64,000 nt of DNA from Pararhodobacter zhoushanensis (lineage in GTDB: Bacteria; Pseudomonadota; Alphaproteobacteria; Rhodobacterales; Rhodobacteraceae). Location of the stretch: the NCBI RefSeq assembly GCF_003990445.1, contig NZ_REEZ01000005.1, positions 62,001 through 126,000 of the forward strand. The letters are read 5' to 3'. The first letter of the stretch is position 1, and each line of letters starts with the position of its first letter. Positions 49,088 through 57,400 of this stretch are shown one piece after another. The notes under the pieces were generated by a model. That model did not search any database. It was not told the DNA's origin and saw only the letters and a list, made by a program, of their open reading frames with translations. The translations under genes were made by a program, and so were the position numbers.

Positions 49088-50566
49088 ATGCTGGACCAAC
49101 CTACCGATCTTCGCGGCCTTCTCAAGGACCCCTCACTGCTCGAAACCCGCGCCTTTGTCGCGGGCGCGTGGATTGATGCGGACGACGGCGCGACCTTCGA
49201 CGTGATCAATCCGGCCCGTGGGGACGTCATCGCCCGCGTGGCCGACCTCAGCCGCGTCGAAACCGCGCGCGCCATCACGGCGGCGAATACCGCGATGAAG
49301 GACTGGGCAGCGCGCACGGGCAAGGAACGCGCGGCGGTGCTGCGCACATGGTACGACCTGATGGTAGCCAATGCCGACGATCTGGGCACCATCCTGACCG
49401 CCGAAATGGGCAAACCGCTGGCCGAAGCCAAAGGCGAGATCCTCTATGGCGCGTCTTTCGTCGAATGGTTCGGCGAAGAGGCCAAGCGCGTCTATGGCGA
49501 AACGATCCCCGGCCATATGCGCGACAAGCGGATTACCGTGCTGAAACAGCCGATCGGCGTCTGCGCCTCGATCACGCCGTGGAACTTCCCCAACGCGATG
49601 ATCGCGCGCAAGGTCGCCCCGGCGCTGGCGGCAGGCTGCGGCTTTGTCGCCCGCCCGGCGGCGGAAACGCCGCTTTCCGCGCTGGCGATGGCGGTGCTGG
49701 CGGAACGCGCCGGGCTGCCCAAGGGGATCTTGTCCGTCGTCACCTCGTCGCGCTCGTCCGACATCGGCAAGGAATTCTGCGAGAACCCGGTTGTGCGCAA
49801 GCTGACCTTCACCGGCTCGACCGAAGTGGGGCGTATCCTGCTGAAACAGGCCGCCGATCAGGTGATGAAATGCTCGATGGAACTGGGCGGCAATGCGCCC
49901 TTCATTGTGTTCGACGACGCCGATCTGGATGCGGCGGTCGAGGGCGCGATGATGTCCAAGTTCCGCAACAACGGCCAGACCTGCGTCTGCGCCAACCGGA
50001 TCTACGTGCAGGCCGGGGTCTATGACGCCTTCGCCGAAAAGCTGCGGGTGGCGGTCGAGAAGCTGAACGTCGGCGACGGGCTGGAGTCCGGCGTGACCAC
50101 CGGGCCGCTGATCAACGCCAAGGCGGTCGAAAAGGTGCAGGACCACATCAAGGACGTGCTCGACCATGGCGGCGCGCTGATGACCGGCGGCAAGCCGCAC
50201 GCACTGGGCGGGACGTTCTTTCAGCCGACGGTGGTGACCGGGGTAACCCAGTCGATGAAAGTCGCGCAGGAAGAGACCTTTGGGCCGCTGGCCCCCTTGT
50301 TCAAGTTCGAGACCGAAGAAGAGGCGATCGGCTACGCCAATGACACGATCTTCGGGCTGGCCTGCTATTTTTACGCCCGCGACATCGGCCGCGTGACCCG
50401 CGTGCAAGAGGCGCTGGAATACGGCATCGTCGGGGTGAACACCGGCCTCATCTCGACCGAGGTCGCACCCTTTGGCGGCGTCAAGCAATCCGGGCTGGGC
50501 CGTGAAGGCTCGCACCACGGGATCGAGGATTTCCTCGAACTCAAATACATCTGCCTGAGCGTCTGA
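49088..50566 (+). CDS. gabD: Succinate-semialdehyde dehydrogenase (GabD-like)
   Basis: Aldehyde dehydrogenase of 492 residues matching GabD, oxidising succinate semialdehyde to succinate. Visible motifs are ITPWNFPNAMIARKVAPALAAG, the catalytic Glu in MELGGNAPFIVFDDAD, the catalytic Cys in NNGQTCVCANRIY and the C-terminal PFGGVKQSGLGREGSHHG. The cofactor site reads VARPAAETP, with Arg where Lys is usual. No gabT is adjacent. Repeat B lies between it and the convergent purK. Confidence 0.9.
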   Translation: MLDQPTDLRGLLKDPSLLETRAFVAGAWIDADDGATFDVINPARGDVIARVADLSRVETARAITAANTAMKDWAARTGKERAAVLRTWYDLMVANADDLGTILTAEMGKPLAEAKGEILYGASFVEWFGEEAKRVYGETIPGHMRDKRITVLKQPIGVCASITPWNFPNAMIARKVAPALAAGCGFVARPAAETPLSALAMAVLAERAGLPKGILSVVTSSRSSDIGKEFCENPVVRKLTFTGSTEVGRILLKQAADQVMKCSMELGGNAPFIVFDDADLDAAVEGAMMSKFRNNGQTCVCANRIYVQAGVYDAFAEKLRVAVEKLNVGDGLESGVTTGPLINAKAVEKVQDHIKDVLDHGGALMTGGKPHALGGTFFQPTVVTGVTQSMKVAQEETFGPLAPLFKFETEEEAIGYANDTIFGLACYFYARDIGRVTRVQEALEYGIVGVNTGLISTEVAPFGGVKQSGLGREGSHHGIEDFLELKYICLSV

Positions 50567-50576
50567 GACCGGGAAA

Positions 50577-50729
50577 GGGGGGCTGTCAGCCCCCCTCTTC
50601 GCTTGCAGCGACTTCACCCCCCGAGGATATTTGCAGAGCAAAGAGCGGCGTTAACCTTTTGTTAACCGCCCCTCTTTGCTCTGTTAAATATCCCGGGGGA
50701 GCGCGAAGCGCGCGGGGGCAGCGCCCCCG
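50577..50729. repeat. Composite palindromic intergenic repeat, copy B
   Basis: Lies between convergent gabD and purK. Outer G/C hairpins are at 50577-50595 and 50714-50729. The outer arm TTCACCCCCCGAGGATATTT faces AAATATCCCGGGGG. The inner arm CAGAGCAAAGAG (50634-50645) pairs perfectly with CTCTTTGCTCTG (50672-50683). The core has GTTAAC at 50650-50655 and 50661-50666 within a 24-base near-palindrome. This is the most regular of the five copies. Confidence 0.88.
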
Positions 50730-51800
50730 TTACCCGCGTGTCACCCGGTTGACGTGGCCCATCTTGCGGCCCGGTCGGGCAGCGCCTTTGCCGTAGAGGT
50801 GGATCTGCGTGTCGGCCTCGCGCGACAGCGCGGGCACCCGGTCGACGTCATCGCCGATCAGGTTCTCCATCACCACATCCGCATAGCGCTGCCCATTGCC
50901 CAGCGGCCAGCCCGCCACGGCGCGGATGTGTTGCTCAAACTGGTCCACCGCGCAGCCCGCCTGCGTCCAGTGGCCCGAGTTATGCACGCGCGGAGCGATT
51001 TCGTTGACCACCAGCCCCTTGGGCGTCACGAACAGCTCCACCCCCATCACGCCGACATAATCGAGCGCATTCAGGATCTTACCGGCCAGCAACACGGCGT
51101 CCATGTGTTGACCGGGGGCCAGCCGTGCGGGCACTGTCGTGGTGCGCAGGATGCCGGCCTCGTGGACATTCTCGCCGGGGTCGTAGCACGAGACCTCGCC
51201 GTTCAGCCCGCGCGCGGCGATGACGGAGACCTCATGCGTGAAGCGCACGAAGCCCTCGAAGATCGCCTCGGCGCCGCCCATCTCGGGCAGCGCAGCGTCG
51301 GCCTGCCCGGCCTCCATGATCCGCGCCTGACCCTTGCCGTCATAACCCAGACGGCGGGTTTTCAGGATGGCGGGTGCGCCGTGCTCGGCCAGCGCCGCCT
51401 GCAACGCGGCCATATCGGGCACGTCGCAGTAAGGCGCGGTGGTCAGGCCCAGCCCGGTGAGGAAGTCCTTTTCCGTCAGCCGGTCCTGACTGATCGCCAG
51501 CGCGCGGCGGTTGGGGCGCACGGGGCGCAGGCTTTCCAGCAGGTCCAGCGTGGCGGTGGGGATGTTCTCGAATTCATAGGTGATCACATCGACCGAGGCG
51601 GCGAAGGCGCGCAGGGCGGCTTCGTCTTCCCAGTCTGCCGTCGTCACCCGTTCCGCCACATGCCCGGCGGGTGGGTTCGCGCCCGGATCGTAAACGTGGG
51701 TGCGCAGTCCCAGGCGGGACGCCGCGACGGACAGCATCCGGCCCAGCTGACCGCCGCCCAGGATACCGATGCAGGCGCCGGGGGCGAGGGGCTCACTCAT
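50730..51800 (-). CDS. purK: N5-carboxyaminoimidazole ribonucleotide synthase PurK
   Basis: ATP-grasp enzyme of 356 residues in purine synthesis, making N5-CAIR from AIR, bicarbonate and ATP. The N-terminal block [17 protein letters not shown] is diagnostic, followed by [11 protein letters not shown] and [15 protein letters not shown]-grasp segments include [13 protein letters not shown] and [13 protein letters not shown]. The start at 51800 overlaps the purE end by 8 bases. The product is converted by PurE, encoded just upstream. Confidence 0.95.
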   Translation of the reverse strand: MSEPLAPGACIGILGGGQLGRMLSVAASRLGLRTHVYDPGANPPAGHVAERVTTADWEDEAALRAFAASVDVITYEFENIPTATLDLLESLRPVRPNRRALAISQDRLTEKDFLTGLGLTTAPYCDVPDMAALQAALAEHGAPAILKTRRLGYDGKGQARIMEAGQADAALPEMGGAEAIFEGFVRFTHEVSVIAARGLNGEVSCYDPGENVHEAGILRTTTVPARLAPGQHMDAVLLAGKILNALDYVGVMGVELFVTPKGLVVNEIAPRVHNSGHWTQAGCAVDQFEQHIRAVAGWPLGNGQRYADVVMENLIGDDVDRVPALSREADTQIHLYGKGAARPGRKMGHVNRVTRG

Positions 51801-52272
51801 CGCGGGGCTCCTGCGGGATGGAGTCGGACAGCGCCTGACGCCAGGCATCGACCCGCTCGGCCAGCGCTGCGTCACTCACCGCCAGCATCTGCGCCGCCAT
51901 CAGCCCGGCATTGGCAGCACCGCCGATGGCCATTGTCGCGACCGGATAGCCGCGCGGCATTTGCAGGATGGAATAGAGGCTGTCCACGCCCGACAGCGCC
52001 CGCGTCTGGATAGGCACGCCGATCACCGGCACCCGCGTCTTGGACGCCATCATGCCGGGCAGATGCGCAGCCCCTCCGGCCCCGGCGATGATCACCTTCA
52101 GCCCGCGCCCCGCTGCCGTCTTGCCATAGTCCCACAGCCGGTCCGGCGTGCGGTGGGCCGAGACGATCCGCGCCTCATAGGTGATGCCCAGCTCGTCCAG
52201 AATCGCCGCAGCCTCGCGCATCGTCGGCCAGTCCGATTGGCTGCCCATGATGAGTCCCACGTCCACGGTCAT
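51793..52272 (-). CDS. purE: 5-(carboxyamino)imidazole ribonucleotide mutase PurE
   Basis: Class I PurE of 159 residues, turning N5-CAIR into CAIR. Family marks are [14 protein letters not shown] at the N-terminus, [14 protein letters not shown] and [25 protein letters not shown]. It is the first gene of the purEK pair and faces away from the RNA methyltransferase gene. Length and start are standard. Confidence 0.96.
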   Translation of the reverse strand: MTVDVGLIMGSQSDWPTMREAAAILDELGITYEARIVSAHRTPDRLWDYGKTAAGRGLKVIIAGAGGAAHLPGMMASKTRVPVIGVPIQTRALSGVDSLYSILQMPRGYPVATMAIGGAANAGLMAAQMLAVSDAALAERVDAWRQALSDSIPQEPRDE

Positions 52273-52369
52273 CGCGCCCTCCGGATGTTGCTTTCGCGCG
52301 CCCTAGCATTTTGCGGGGCGGATGCAAAGACACTCGCGGATGCGGGCGTTTGACGCTATGGCTCGCGGC

Positions 52370-53485
52370 ATGATTGACACGCTGTTCCTGACCGCCGTTC
52401 CCGGCCTTGAAGCCACGCTTGCCGACGAGGCGCGCGCCGCCGGCTTCAAGGGCGTCACCGTCGTGCCCGGCGGGGTCGAGGCCAAGGGCGGCTGGCCCGA
52501 AGTCTGGCGCGCCAATCTGGTGCTGCGCGGGACCACGCGGGTGCTGGTGCGGATTGCCTCGTTCCGGGCGATGCATCTGGCGCAGCTGGACAAGCGGTCG
52601 CGCAAGGTGGACTGGGCGGGCGTGTTGCGCGCCGATCTGCCCGTGCGGGTCGAGACGACCTGCCGCCAGTCGAAGATTTACCACGCCAAGGCCGCCACCC
52701 AGCGCATCGAGACCGCGATTCGCGAGGAACTGGGCGCGCCCATCGTCCCCGCCGCCGCCGAGGCCGCCATCGTAGTCAAGGCGCGGATTGAGGATGATCT
52801 GGTGACGATCAGTCTGGATACCTCGGGCGAGAGCCTGCACAAGCGCGGCCACAAGGAGGCCGTCGGCAAGGCCCCGATGCGCGAGACGCTGGCAGCGCTG
52901 ATCCTGCGGCAGATGGGCTTTGACGGCAGCCAGACGGTGGTCGATCCGATGTGTGGCTCGGGCACCTTTGCGATCGAGGCGGCCGAGATTGCCGCCGGGC
53001 TGCAGCCGGGCCGCGACCGCGCTTTCGCGTTTCAGCAGTTGGCCAGCTATGACCCGGCGGGTTTCGCGGCGCTCAAGGGCACGCCTGCGGTGACGCCGGT
53101 GCTGCGGTTCTTCGGCTCGGACCGCGATCAGGGGGCGGTAGGTGGCGCGCGGGCGAATGCGGCGCGGGCCGGGGTCAGCGACTGGTGTCAGTTCGACCGC
53201 AAGCCGATCAGCGATCTGACGCCGCCCGAAGGCGCGGCGCCGGGGCTGGTGCTGGTGAACCCGCCCTGGGGCGCGCGGATTGGCGAGCGTAAGCTCTTGT
53301 TCGCGCTCTATGGCTCATTGGGGCGGGTGCTGGGCGAAGGATTCGCCGGTTGGCGGCTGGGGTTGGTGTCGCCGGATGCCGGGCTGGTCAAGGCGACCGG
53401 CCTGCCGCTGAAGCCGCTGGGCGCGCCCATCGACATGGGCGGCACCAAGGTTGTGCTCTGGGAGGGCACGATCCCGTCCCACTGA
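52370..53485 (+). CDS. THUMP-domain class I SAM-dependent RNA methyltransferase (RlmL-like)
   Basis: Methyltransferase of 371 residues resembling the N-terminal half of RlmL (23S rRNA m2G2445). An N-terminal THUMP-type domain (LFLTAVPGLEATLADEARAAGFKG, VRVETTCRQSKIYHAKAA) precedes the Rossmann SAM domain with VVDPMCGSGTFAIEAAE and the catalytic VLVNPPWGARIGE (NPPY-like with Trp). It recognises RNA and methylates guanine N2 by family inference. The start at 52370 is preferred; ATG 52358 and 52322 are in frame upstream. The RlmK half is absent. Confidence 0.87.
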   Translation: MIDTLFLTAVPGLEATLADEARAAGFKGVTVVPGGVEAKGGWPEVWRANLVLRGTTRVLVRIASFRAMHLAQLDKRSRKVDWAGVLRADLPVRVETTCRQSKIYHAKAATQRIETAIREELGAPIVPAAAEAAIVVKARIEDDLVTISLDTSGESLHKRGHKEAVGKAPMRETLAALILRQMGFDGSQTVVDPMCGSGTFAIEAAEIAAGLQPGRDRAFAFQQLASYDPAGFAALKGTPAVTPVLRFFGSDRDQGAVGGARANAARAGVSDWCQFDRKPISDLTPPEGAAPGLVLVNPPWGARIGERKLLFALYGSLGRVLGEGFAGWRLGLVSPDAGLVKATGLPLKPLGAPIDMGGTKVVLWEGTIPSH

Positions 53486-53491
53486 GCGCCG

Positions 53492-54028
53492 CTATTTGTT
53501 GGCGGCAGGCGCGGCATCGGGCTGCAGGTCGCCGATCTGGTTGCAGTCACCCAGAAAGTCATGGGTCGGAATATCCGCCCCGGCCAGCGGCAGGGTCAGT
53601 GTCGGGCGACCGGGCACGCCATAGGTCAACGCCGGTTGCATCATCAGGGCGTTCCAGAACGGATCGGTCAGATCAACCGCGAAGCTGACGCCCCAGATCC
53701 CCTCCTCCTGACGGATCACAGTTCCCTGATGGGTCGCGGAATACCCGGGAGCCTGAAAGGTGATGGCGACGTCGGCCCCGTCGGCCAAACCATCGACATC
53801 GGCACCGACGGTCACGCTGCCGTAAACCCAGTTCGCGCCGATTGCGCAAGTGACTGCCGCCTGAACTGCATCGGTCTGGGGGATGCCATAGGTCAGTCCC
53901 AGATAGGTATCGAGCGGCGAGGCTTCGATGTTGCGATCGTAGCTCCAGACCATCCCGTCCTGCGCGACGGCGGGCAGGGTGATGGCGGTGAAAAGGGCAG
54001 CGGTCAGCGCGAAAATCGGGCGGGTCAT
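53492..54028 (-). CDS. Hypothetical exported protein
   Basis: Protein of 178 residues with a Sec signal peptide (IFALTAALFTAITLPAVAQ). The mature part begins DGMVWSYDRNIEASPLDTYLGLTYGIPQTDAVQ and has two cysteines (VTCAIG, GDCNQI) that may form a disulfide. The rest is predicted mostly beta-strand. I do not recognise a family. Start 54028 is the first giving a proper signal and has GGAG 5 bases upstream; the longer open frame to 54112 looks spurious. It converges on the RNA methyltransferase gene with 6 bases between. Confidence 0.7.
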   Translation of the reverse strand: MTRPIFALTAALFTAITLPAVAQDGMVWSYDRNIEASPLDTYLGLTYGIPQTDAVQAAVTCAIGANWVYGSVTVGADVDGLADGADVAITFQAPGYSATHQGTVIRQEEGIWGVSFAVDLTDPFWNALMMQPALTYGVPGRPTLTLPLAGADIPTHDFLGDCNQIGDLQPDAAPAANK

Positions 54029-54165
54029 GGGCGCTCCATTGAAAAGGATGGGCAAGGGCCGGTGAGGAAAATTCAGGTCAAATAGATGCGCGAAGCGTAG
54101 CCGCATCAGCACCCGCCGCGCGAGTCTTTCAACAGCACGACACCCGGTTGTGAGGGAAAGTCGTC

Positions 54166-54384
54166 TCAGGCGATAATGTCGGGGGTCAGTTCGTCTTCGA
54201 TCCGCGCGATGGAATCTTTCAGCGAGAGCTTGCGCTTTTTCAGCCGCTTCATCGCCAGTTCATCACCCGTGCCCCGGTCGTGCATGGCAGCGATGGCCTC
54301 ATCCAGATCACGGTGCTCGCGGCGCAGAACCTCAAGTTTAACGCGCAGCACCTCTTCGTGGTTCAACTCGGTGGGAGCGTTCAT
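54166..54384 (-). CDS. DUF465 family protein (YdcH-like)
   Basis: Small protein of 72 residues with a DUF465 helical hairpin: LRREHRDLDEAIAAMH, a turn (DRGTGDEL) and AMKRLKKRKLSLKDSIARIEDEL. Members are cytoplasmic short coiled-coil-like proteins of unknown function. Start 54384 is the first plausible ATG; the open frame to 54483 has the look of non-coding sequence. It diverges from the second Hsp20 gene. Confidence 0.82.
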   Translation of the reverse strand: MNAPTELNHEEVLRVKLEVLRREHRDLDEAIAAMHDRGTGDELAMKRLKKRKLSLKDSIARIEDELTPDIIA

Positions 54385-54456
54385 TGCGGTTCGACTCGAT
54401 CTTATTTTTTCGCACTCTAGCGTGTTTTCGCTGCTCTGGCAAAGACTTCGCGCCCC

Positions 54457-54485
54457 CTTGCAGGGTCGGCGCAGGATGCACATAT
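54457..54485 (+). promoter_or_regulatory. RpoH (sigma-32)-like promoter of second hsp20
   Basis: CTTGCAG at 54457-54463 and CACATAT at 54479-54485 are 15 bases apart, the same spacing as before the first hsp20 (2979-3007). Transcription would start near 54492 and give a 60-base leader. Confidence 0.5.
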
Positions 54486-54490
54486 TCTTT

Positions 54491-54555
54491 CCATACCCCG
54501 GTCAGCCGCACTCTATGGGGGCCGGGACCCGCGTCGCTGTGATCAGGACAAGGCC
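54491..54555 (+). promoter_or_regulatory. ROSE-like RNA thermometer of second hsp20
   Basis: The hairpin next to the start pairs GTCGCTG (54533-54539) with CAGGAC (54544-54549): TCGCT faces the Shine-Dalgarno AGGA (54545-54548) with G54536 bulged and a four-base loop TGAT. This is the same UYGCU/AGGA arrangement as at 3083-3097. A second hairpin (CCATA/TATGG or CCCCGG/CCGGG) precedes it. Confidence 0.65.
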
Positions 54556-54969
54556 ATGACAAAATTTGCTTTTCCCTCGCATCCGTTGCTGTTGGGGTTT
54601 GAGCCGCTCGAACGGCTCGTTGAACGCACGGCGCGCGCCGGGGCTGAAGGGTATCCGCCCTTCAACATCGAACTCGCCGAGCCCAATCGGTTTGTGATCA
54701 CCCTGGCCGTCGCGGGCTTTGCGCTTGCCGATATCGCAGTGACACTGGAAGACAGGCAGCTGGTGATCCACGGCCAGCAGGACGATCCCGAGCCTGAGCG
54801 CGTCTTCCTGCACCGCGGCATTGCGACGCGTCAGTTTCGCCGGGTCTTCGCCCTGGCCGAGGGGGTCGAGGTCAGCGGCGCGCATATGGACAACGGCCTG
54901 CTGCAAATCACCCTGGAACGCTGCGAGCCCGAGACCGTTGTTCGTACGATCCCCATCACCCGTGGCTGA
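54556..54969 (+). CDS. Small heat-shock protein, Hsp20 family (second copy)
   Basis: Hsp20 chaperone of 137 residues. The alpha-crystallin domain begins YPPFNIELAEPNRFVITLAV and contains AGFALADIAV and ERVFLHRGIATRQFRRVF, clearly related to the gene at 3106. Two differing Hsp20 paralogues could form mixed oligomers. It has its own heat-type promoter and ROSE-like leader. The DUF1150 gene follows after 13 bases, a pairing common in Rhodobacterales. Confidence 0.94.
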   Translation: MTKFAFPSHPLLLGFEPLERLVERTARAGAEGYPPFNIELAEPNRFVITLAVAGFALADIAVTLEDRQLVIHGQQDDPEPERVFLHRGIATRQFRRVFALAEGVEVSGAHMDNGLLQITLERCEPETVVRTIPITRG

Positions 54970-54982
54970 AAGGACGCGAGAC

Positions 54983-55204
54983 ATGCAAACTCCCTATGCC
55001 TACACCCCGGAAGGCAAGATCGCCTATATCCGGCAAATCGATCCCGATACTCTGCCCGATGACATCCGCGCGCAGATCCCCGGCGGAACGCAGGTCTGGG
55101 GCGTGCACCGGGTGGACGGCGAATGCCTTGCGCTGACGCAGGACCGCCGATCGGCGTTCTTTGTGGCGCGTGAGAACGACCTCGAGCCGTTCAGCACGCA
55201 CTGA
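54983..55204 (+). CDS. DUF1150 family protein
   Basis: Protein of 73 residues typical of DUF1150: YTPEGKIAYIRQIDPDTLPDDIR, then VWGVHRVDGECLALTQDRRSAFFVARENDLEP. The function is unknown, but the family is regularly placed after Hsp20 in this order, as here, so it is probably part of the heat-shock transcript. AAAGGA lies upstream of the start. Repeat C lies downstream. Confidence 0.85.
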   Translation: MQTPYAYTPEGKIAYIRQIDPDTLPDDIRAQIPGGTQVWGVHRVDGECLALTQDRRSAFFVARENDLEPFSTH

Positions 55205-55273
55205 GCAGCGGGGGGGCGGCGCTCGCGGGCATCGAGCCCGCTCGCGCCGCGCTGGGCTGCCGCCCAGACCCGC

Positions 55274-55423
55274 CCGGGAGGATTTTCCATCCTCCCGGAC
55301 CCTCCTGGAGGATAGTTGAGGACAGAAAATGTGGTTAACGCGATCTTAACGCCGCATTTTCTGTCTAAAAAATATCCTCGGGGGTGAATTTGGCGTCAGC
55401 CAAAGAGGGGGCAGAAAACCCCC
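55274..55423. repeat. Composite palindromic intergenic repeat, copy C
   Basis: Located between the DUF1150 gene and meaB. The left hairpin is CCGGGAGGAT/ATCCTCCCGG (55274-55298), the right one GGGGGCAGAAAACCCCC (55407-55423). The inner arm GACAGAAAATG (55321-55331) pairs with CATTTTCTGTC (55355-55365). Relative to copy A, two bases changed in both arms so pairing is kept. The core has GTTAAC (55334-55339) and CTTAAC (55345-55350). Confidence 0.85.
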
Positions 55424-55490
55424 TTTCGCGGCCTTCCACTGGACAGCCCGTCGCCGGTTGGGCATCACGGTGGCAACTGAGAGGCCTGCC

Positions 55491-56495
55491 ATGAGTGAAC
55501 TCGCTACCCGCATCCTGTCTGCAGACCGCCGCGCCTTGGCGCGGGCGATTACCTTGGTGGAATCGACCCGCGCAGATCATCGGGTACAAGCAACCGAGTT
55601 GCTGGAGGAGTTGGCCGGGCACGGGCGGCAGGCGCTCAGGATCGGTCTGAGCGGCACGCCGGGGGTTGGCAAGTCGACCTTCATCGAGAGTTTCGGGACA
55701 TTGCTGGTCGAGCAGGGCCTCAAGGTTGCCGTGTTGGCGGTCGATCCGTCCTCGGCCCGCACCGGCGGCTCTATCCTGGGTGACAAGACGCGCATGGAGC
55801 GGCTGTCGCGCCTGCCTGGCGCCTTCATCCGGCCCTCACCCAGCCAGACCCATCTGGGCGGCGTGGCGCGGCGCACGCGCGAAGCCGTGGCGCTGTGCGA
55901 GGCGGCGGGTTTCGATGTGGTGCTCATCGAGACGGTGGGCGTCGGGCAATCCGAGACCGTGGTGGCCGAGTTGTCGGACGTGTTTGTGCTGCTGCTCGCC
56001 CCGGCAGGTGGCGATGAATTGCAGGGGGTCAAGCGCGGCATCATGGAAGCCGCCGACATGATCGTGGTGAACAAGGCCGACGGCGATCTGAAAGCCGCCG
56101 CACAGCGCACGCGCGCCGATTACGCCGGTGCCCTGCATCTGCTGCGCCCGCGGCCGCAGGATGCTCCGGGTTTCCCCAAGGCGATGACGGCCTCGGCGCT
56201 GGAAGAGCGGGGGCTGGATGCCGTCTGGGCCGAAATCACGGCGCTGTCGGGCTGGCGCAAGGAGCAGGGCCACTGGGACCGCCGCCGTGCCGAGCAGGCG
56301 CGCCACTGGTTTACCGAGGAGGTGCGGCAGGCGCTGCTGTCGCAGCTGCAGACCCCTGCCGCGCGCGCCCGCATGGCCGATTTCGCCGCTGCCGTCGCGC
56401 GGGGCGAGACCGCAGCAGGGGCTGCAGCACGGGCGATGGTATCTTCGCTCACGAAGTGTGGCGAATCCCTTGACGAGGGTGCGAATTCACCCTAA
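55491..56495 (+). CDS. meaB: Methylmalonyl-CoA mutase-associated GTPase MeaB
   Basis: G3E-type GTPase of 334 residues (MeaB/ArgK family), which loads and protects the B12 cofactor of acyl-CoA mutases. Walker A is GLSGTPGVGKSTFIE (residues ~53-67), switch segments are LAVDPSSARTGGSILGDKTRM and LIETVGVGQSE, and the base motif is VVNKADGD. In this organism it may serve both methylmalonyl-CoA mutase and the Ecm encoded at 4294. Start 55491 is the first ATG; the open frame begins at 55458. Confidence 0.92.
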   Translation: MSELATRILSADRRALARAITLVESTRADHRVQATELLEELAGHGRQALRIGLSGTPGVGKSTFIESFGTLLVEQGLKVAVLAVDPSSARTGGSILGDKTRMERLSRLPGAFIRPSPSQTHLGGVARRTREAVALCEAAGFDVVLIETVGVGQSETVVAELSDVFVLLLAPAGGDELQGVKRGIMEAADMIVVNKADGDLKAAAQRTRADYAGALHLLRPRPQDAPGFPKAMTASALEERGLDAVWAEITALSGWRKEQGHWDRRRAEQARHWFTEEVRQALLSQLQTPAARARMADFAAAVARGETAAGAAARAMVSSLTKCGESLDEGANSP

Positions 56496-56600
56496 GACCC
56501 CGTTCGATATTCCGGGCACTGCTTGCCAGTGCTCTAAGCTTTTGACGGCGCCCCCGCTTCGTGGACCCGGTGCCCGACTGAACCAGACGAGGATGACACC

Positions 56601-56882
56601 ATGTCGCGCCGCTGCGAATTGACCGGTAAAGGCCCGATGTCGGGCAACAACGTGAGCCACGCCAACAACCGTTCCAAGCGGCGCTTCCTGCCGAACTTGG
56701 TGGATGTCACGCTGGCGTCAGATGCCACGGGCCGTGCCTATAAACTGCGCATCTCGGCTGCTGCCCTGCGCTCGGTCGACCACCGTGGTGGCCTCGACTC
56801 GTTCCTTGCCAAGGCGAAAGATGTCGAACTGTCGACCCGCGCTCTGGCCATCAAGAAAGAGATCGCCAAGGCTGCTGCCTGA
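56601..56882 (+). CDS. rpmB: 50S ribosomal protein L28
   Basis: Ribosomal protein L28, 93 residues: [29 protein letters not shown] is the diagnostic start. The C-terminal extension ([27 protein letters not shown]) is normal for alphaproteobacteria. It is monocistronic and followed by a strong terminator. Confidence 0.98.
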   Translation: MSRRCELTGKGPMSGNNVSHANNRSKRRFLPNLVDVTLASDATGRAYKLRISAAALRSVDHRGGLDSFLAKAKDVELSTRALAIKKEIAKAAA

Positions 56883-56908
56883 TCCTTTCCAAGGCTGATA
56901 TTCGGAAG

Positions 56909-56929
56909 GCCCCGCTTCGGCGGGGCTTT
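56909..56929 (+). terminator. Rho-independent terminator of rpmB
   Basis: GCCCCGC (56909-56915) pairs with GCGGGGC (56920-56926) around TTCG, followed by TTT. The UUCG loop makes it very stable, though the T-run is short. Confidence 0.85.
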
Positions 56930-56962
56930 CCCTTATGAGGGCTTTGGTATTCAAACGGGGGC

Positions 56963-57400
56963 ATGATCCGTCTTGCCACCCCCGCTGACCTTGGGGCGAT
57001 TCGCGCCTGCGCCGAGGCTGCCTATGCCCGCTACATCCCGCGAATCGGGCGGCGTCCTGCGCCGATGGATGCCGATTACGCCACGCTGATCGCTGACGGG
57101 TGCGTCTGGGTTGCCGGTGACGGTGCTGCCCTTGCCTATGCGGCGTTCTGGCCGCTGGGCGATCATCTCTATCTTGATGCGATCGCCGTGCTGCCCGAAG
57201 CCGCTGGTCAGGGACTGGGCCGCGCGCTGATGGACCGCGCAGAGGCGCTCGCGCGGGCTCAAGGCTTGGGCGCGATCCGGCTCTACACCAATGCCGCGAT
57301 GACCGAGAACCTGACGCTTTACCCGTACCTCGGCTTCACCCAGACCGACCGCCGGGTCACCGACGGGTTCGACCGCGTGTATTTCGAAAAGCGGCTCTAA
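56963..57400 (+). CDS. GNAT family N-acetyltransferase
   Basis: Acetyltransferase of 145 residues. The N-terminus MIRLATPADLGAIRACAEAAYARY and acetyl-CoA loop LPEAAGQGLGRALMDRAEALA are GNAT features; LTLYPYLGFTQTDRRVTDGFDRVYFEKRL closes the fold in the way common to small-metabolite acetyltransferases of the PA4866/YhbS kind. The substrate is unknown. Its stop codon overlaps the end of the convergent MaoC-like gene by 4 bases. Confidence 0.88.
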   Translation: MIRLATPADLGAIRACAEAAYARYIPRIGRRPAPMDADYATLIADGCVWVAGDGAALAYAAFWPLGDHLYLDAIAVLPEAAGQGLGRALMDRAEALARAQGLGAIRLYTNAAMTENLTLYPYLGFTQTDRRVTDGFDRVYFEKRL

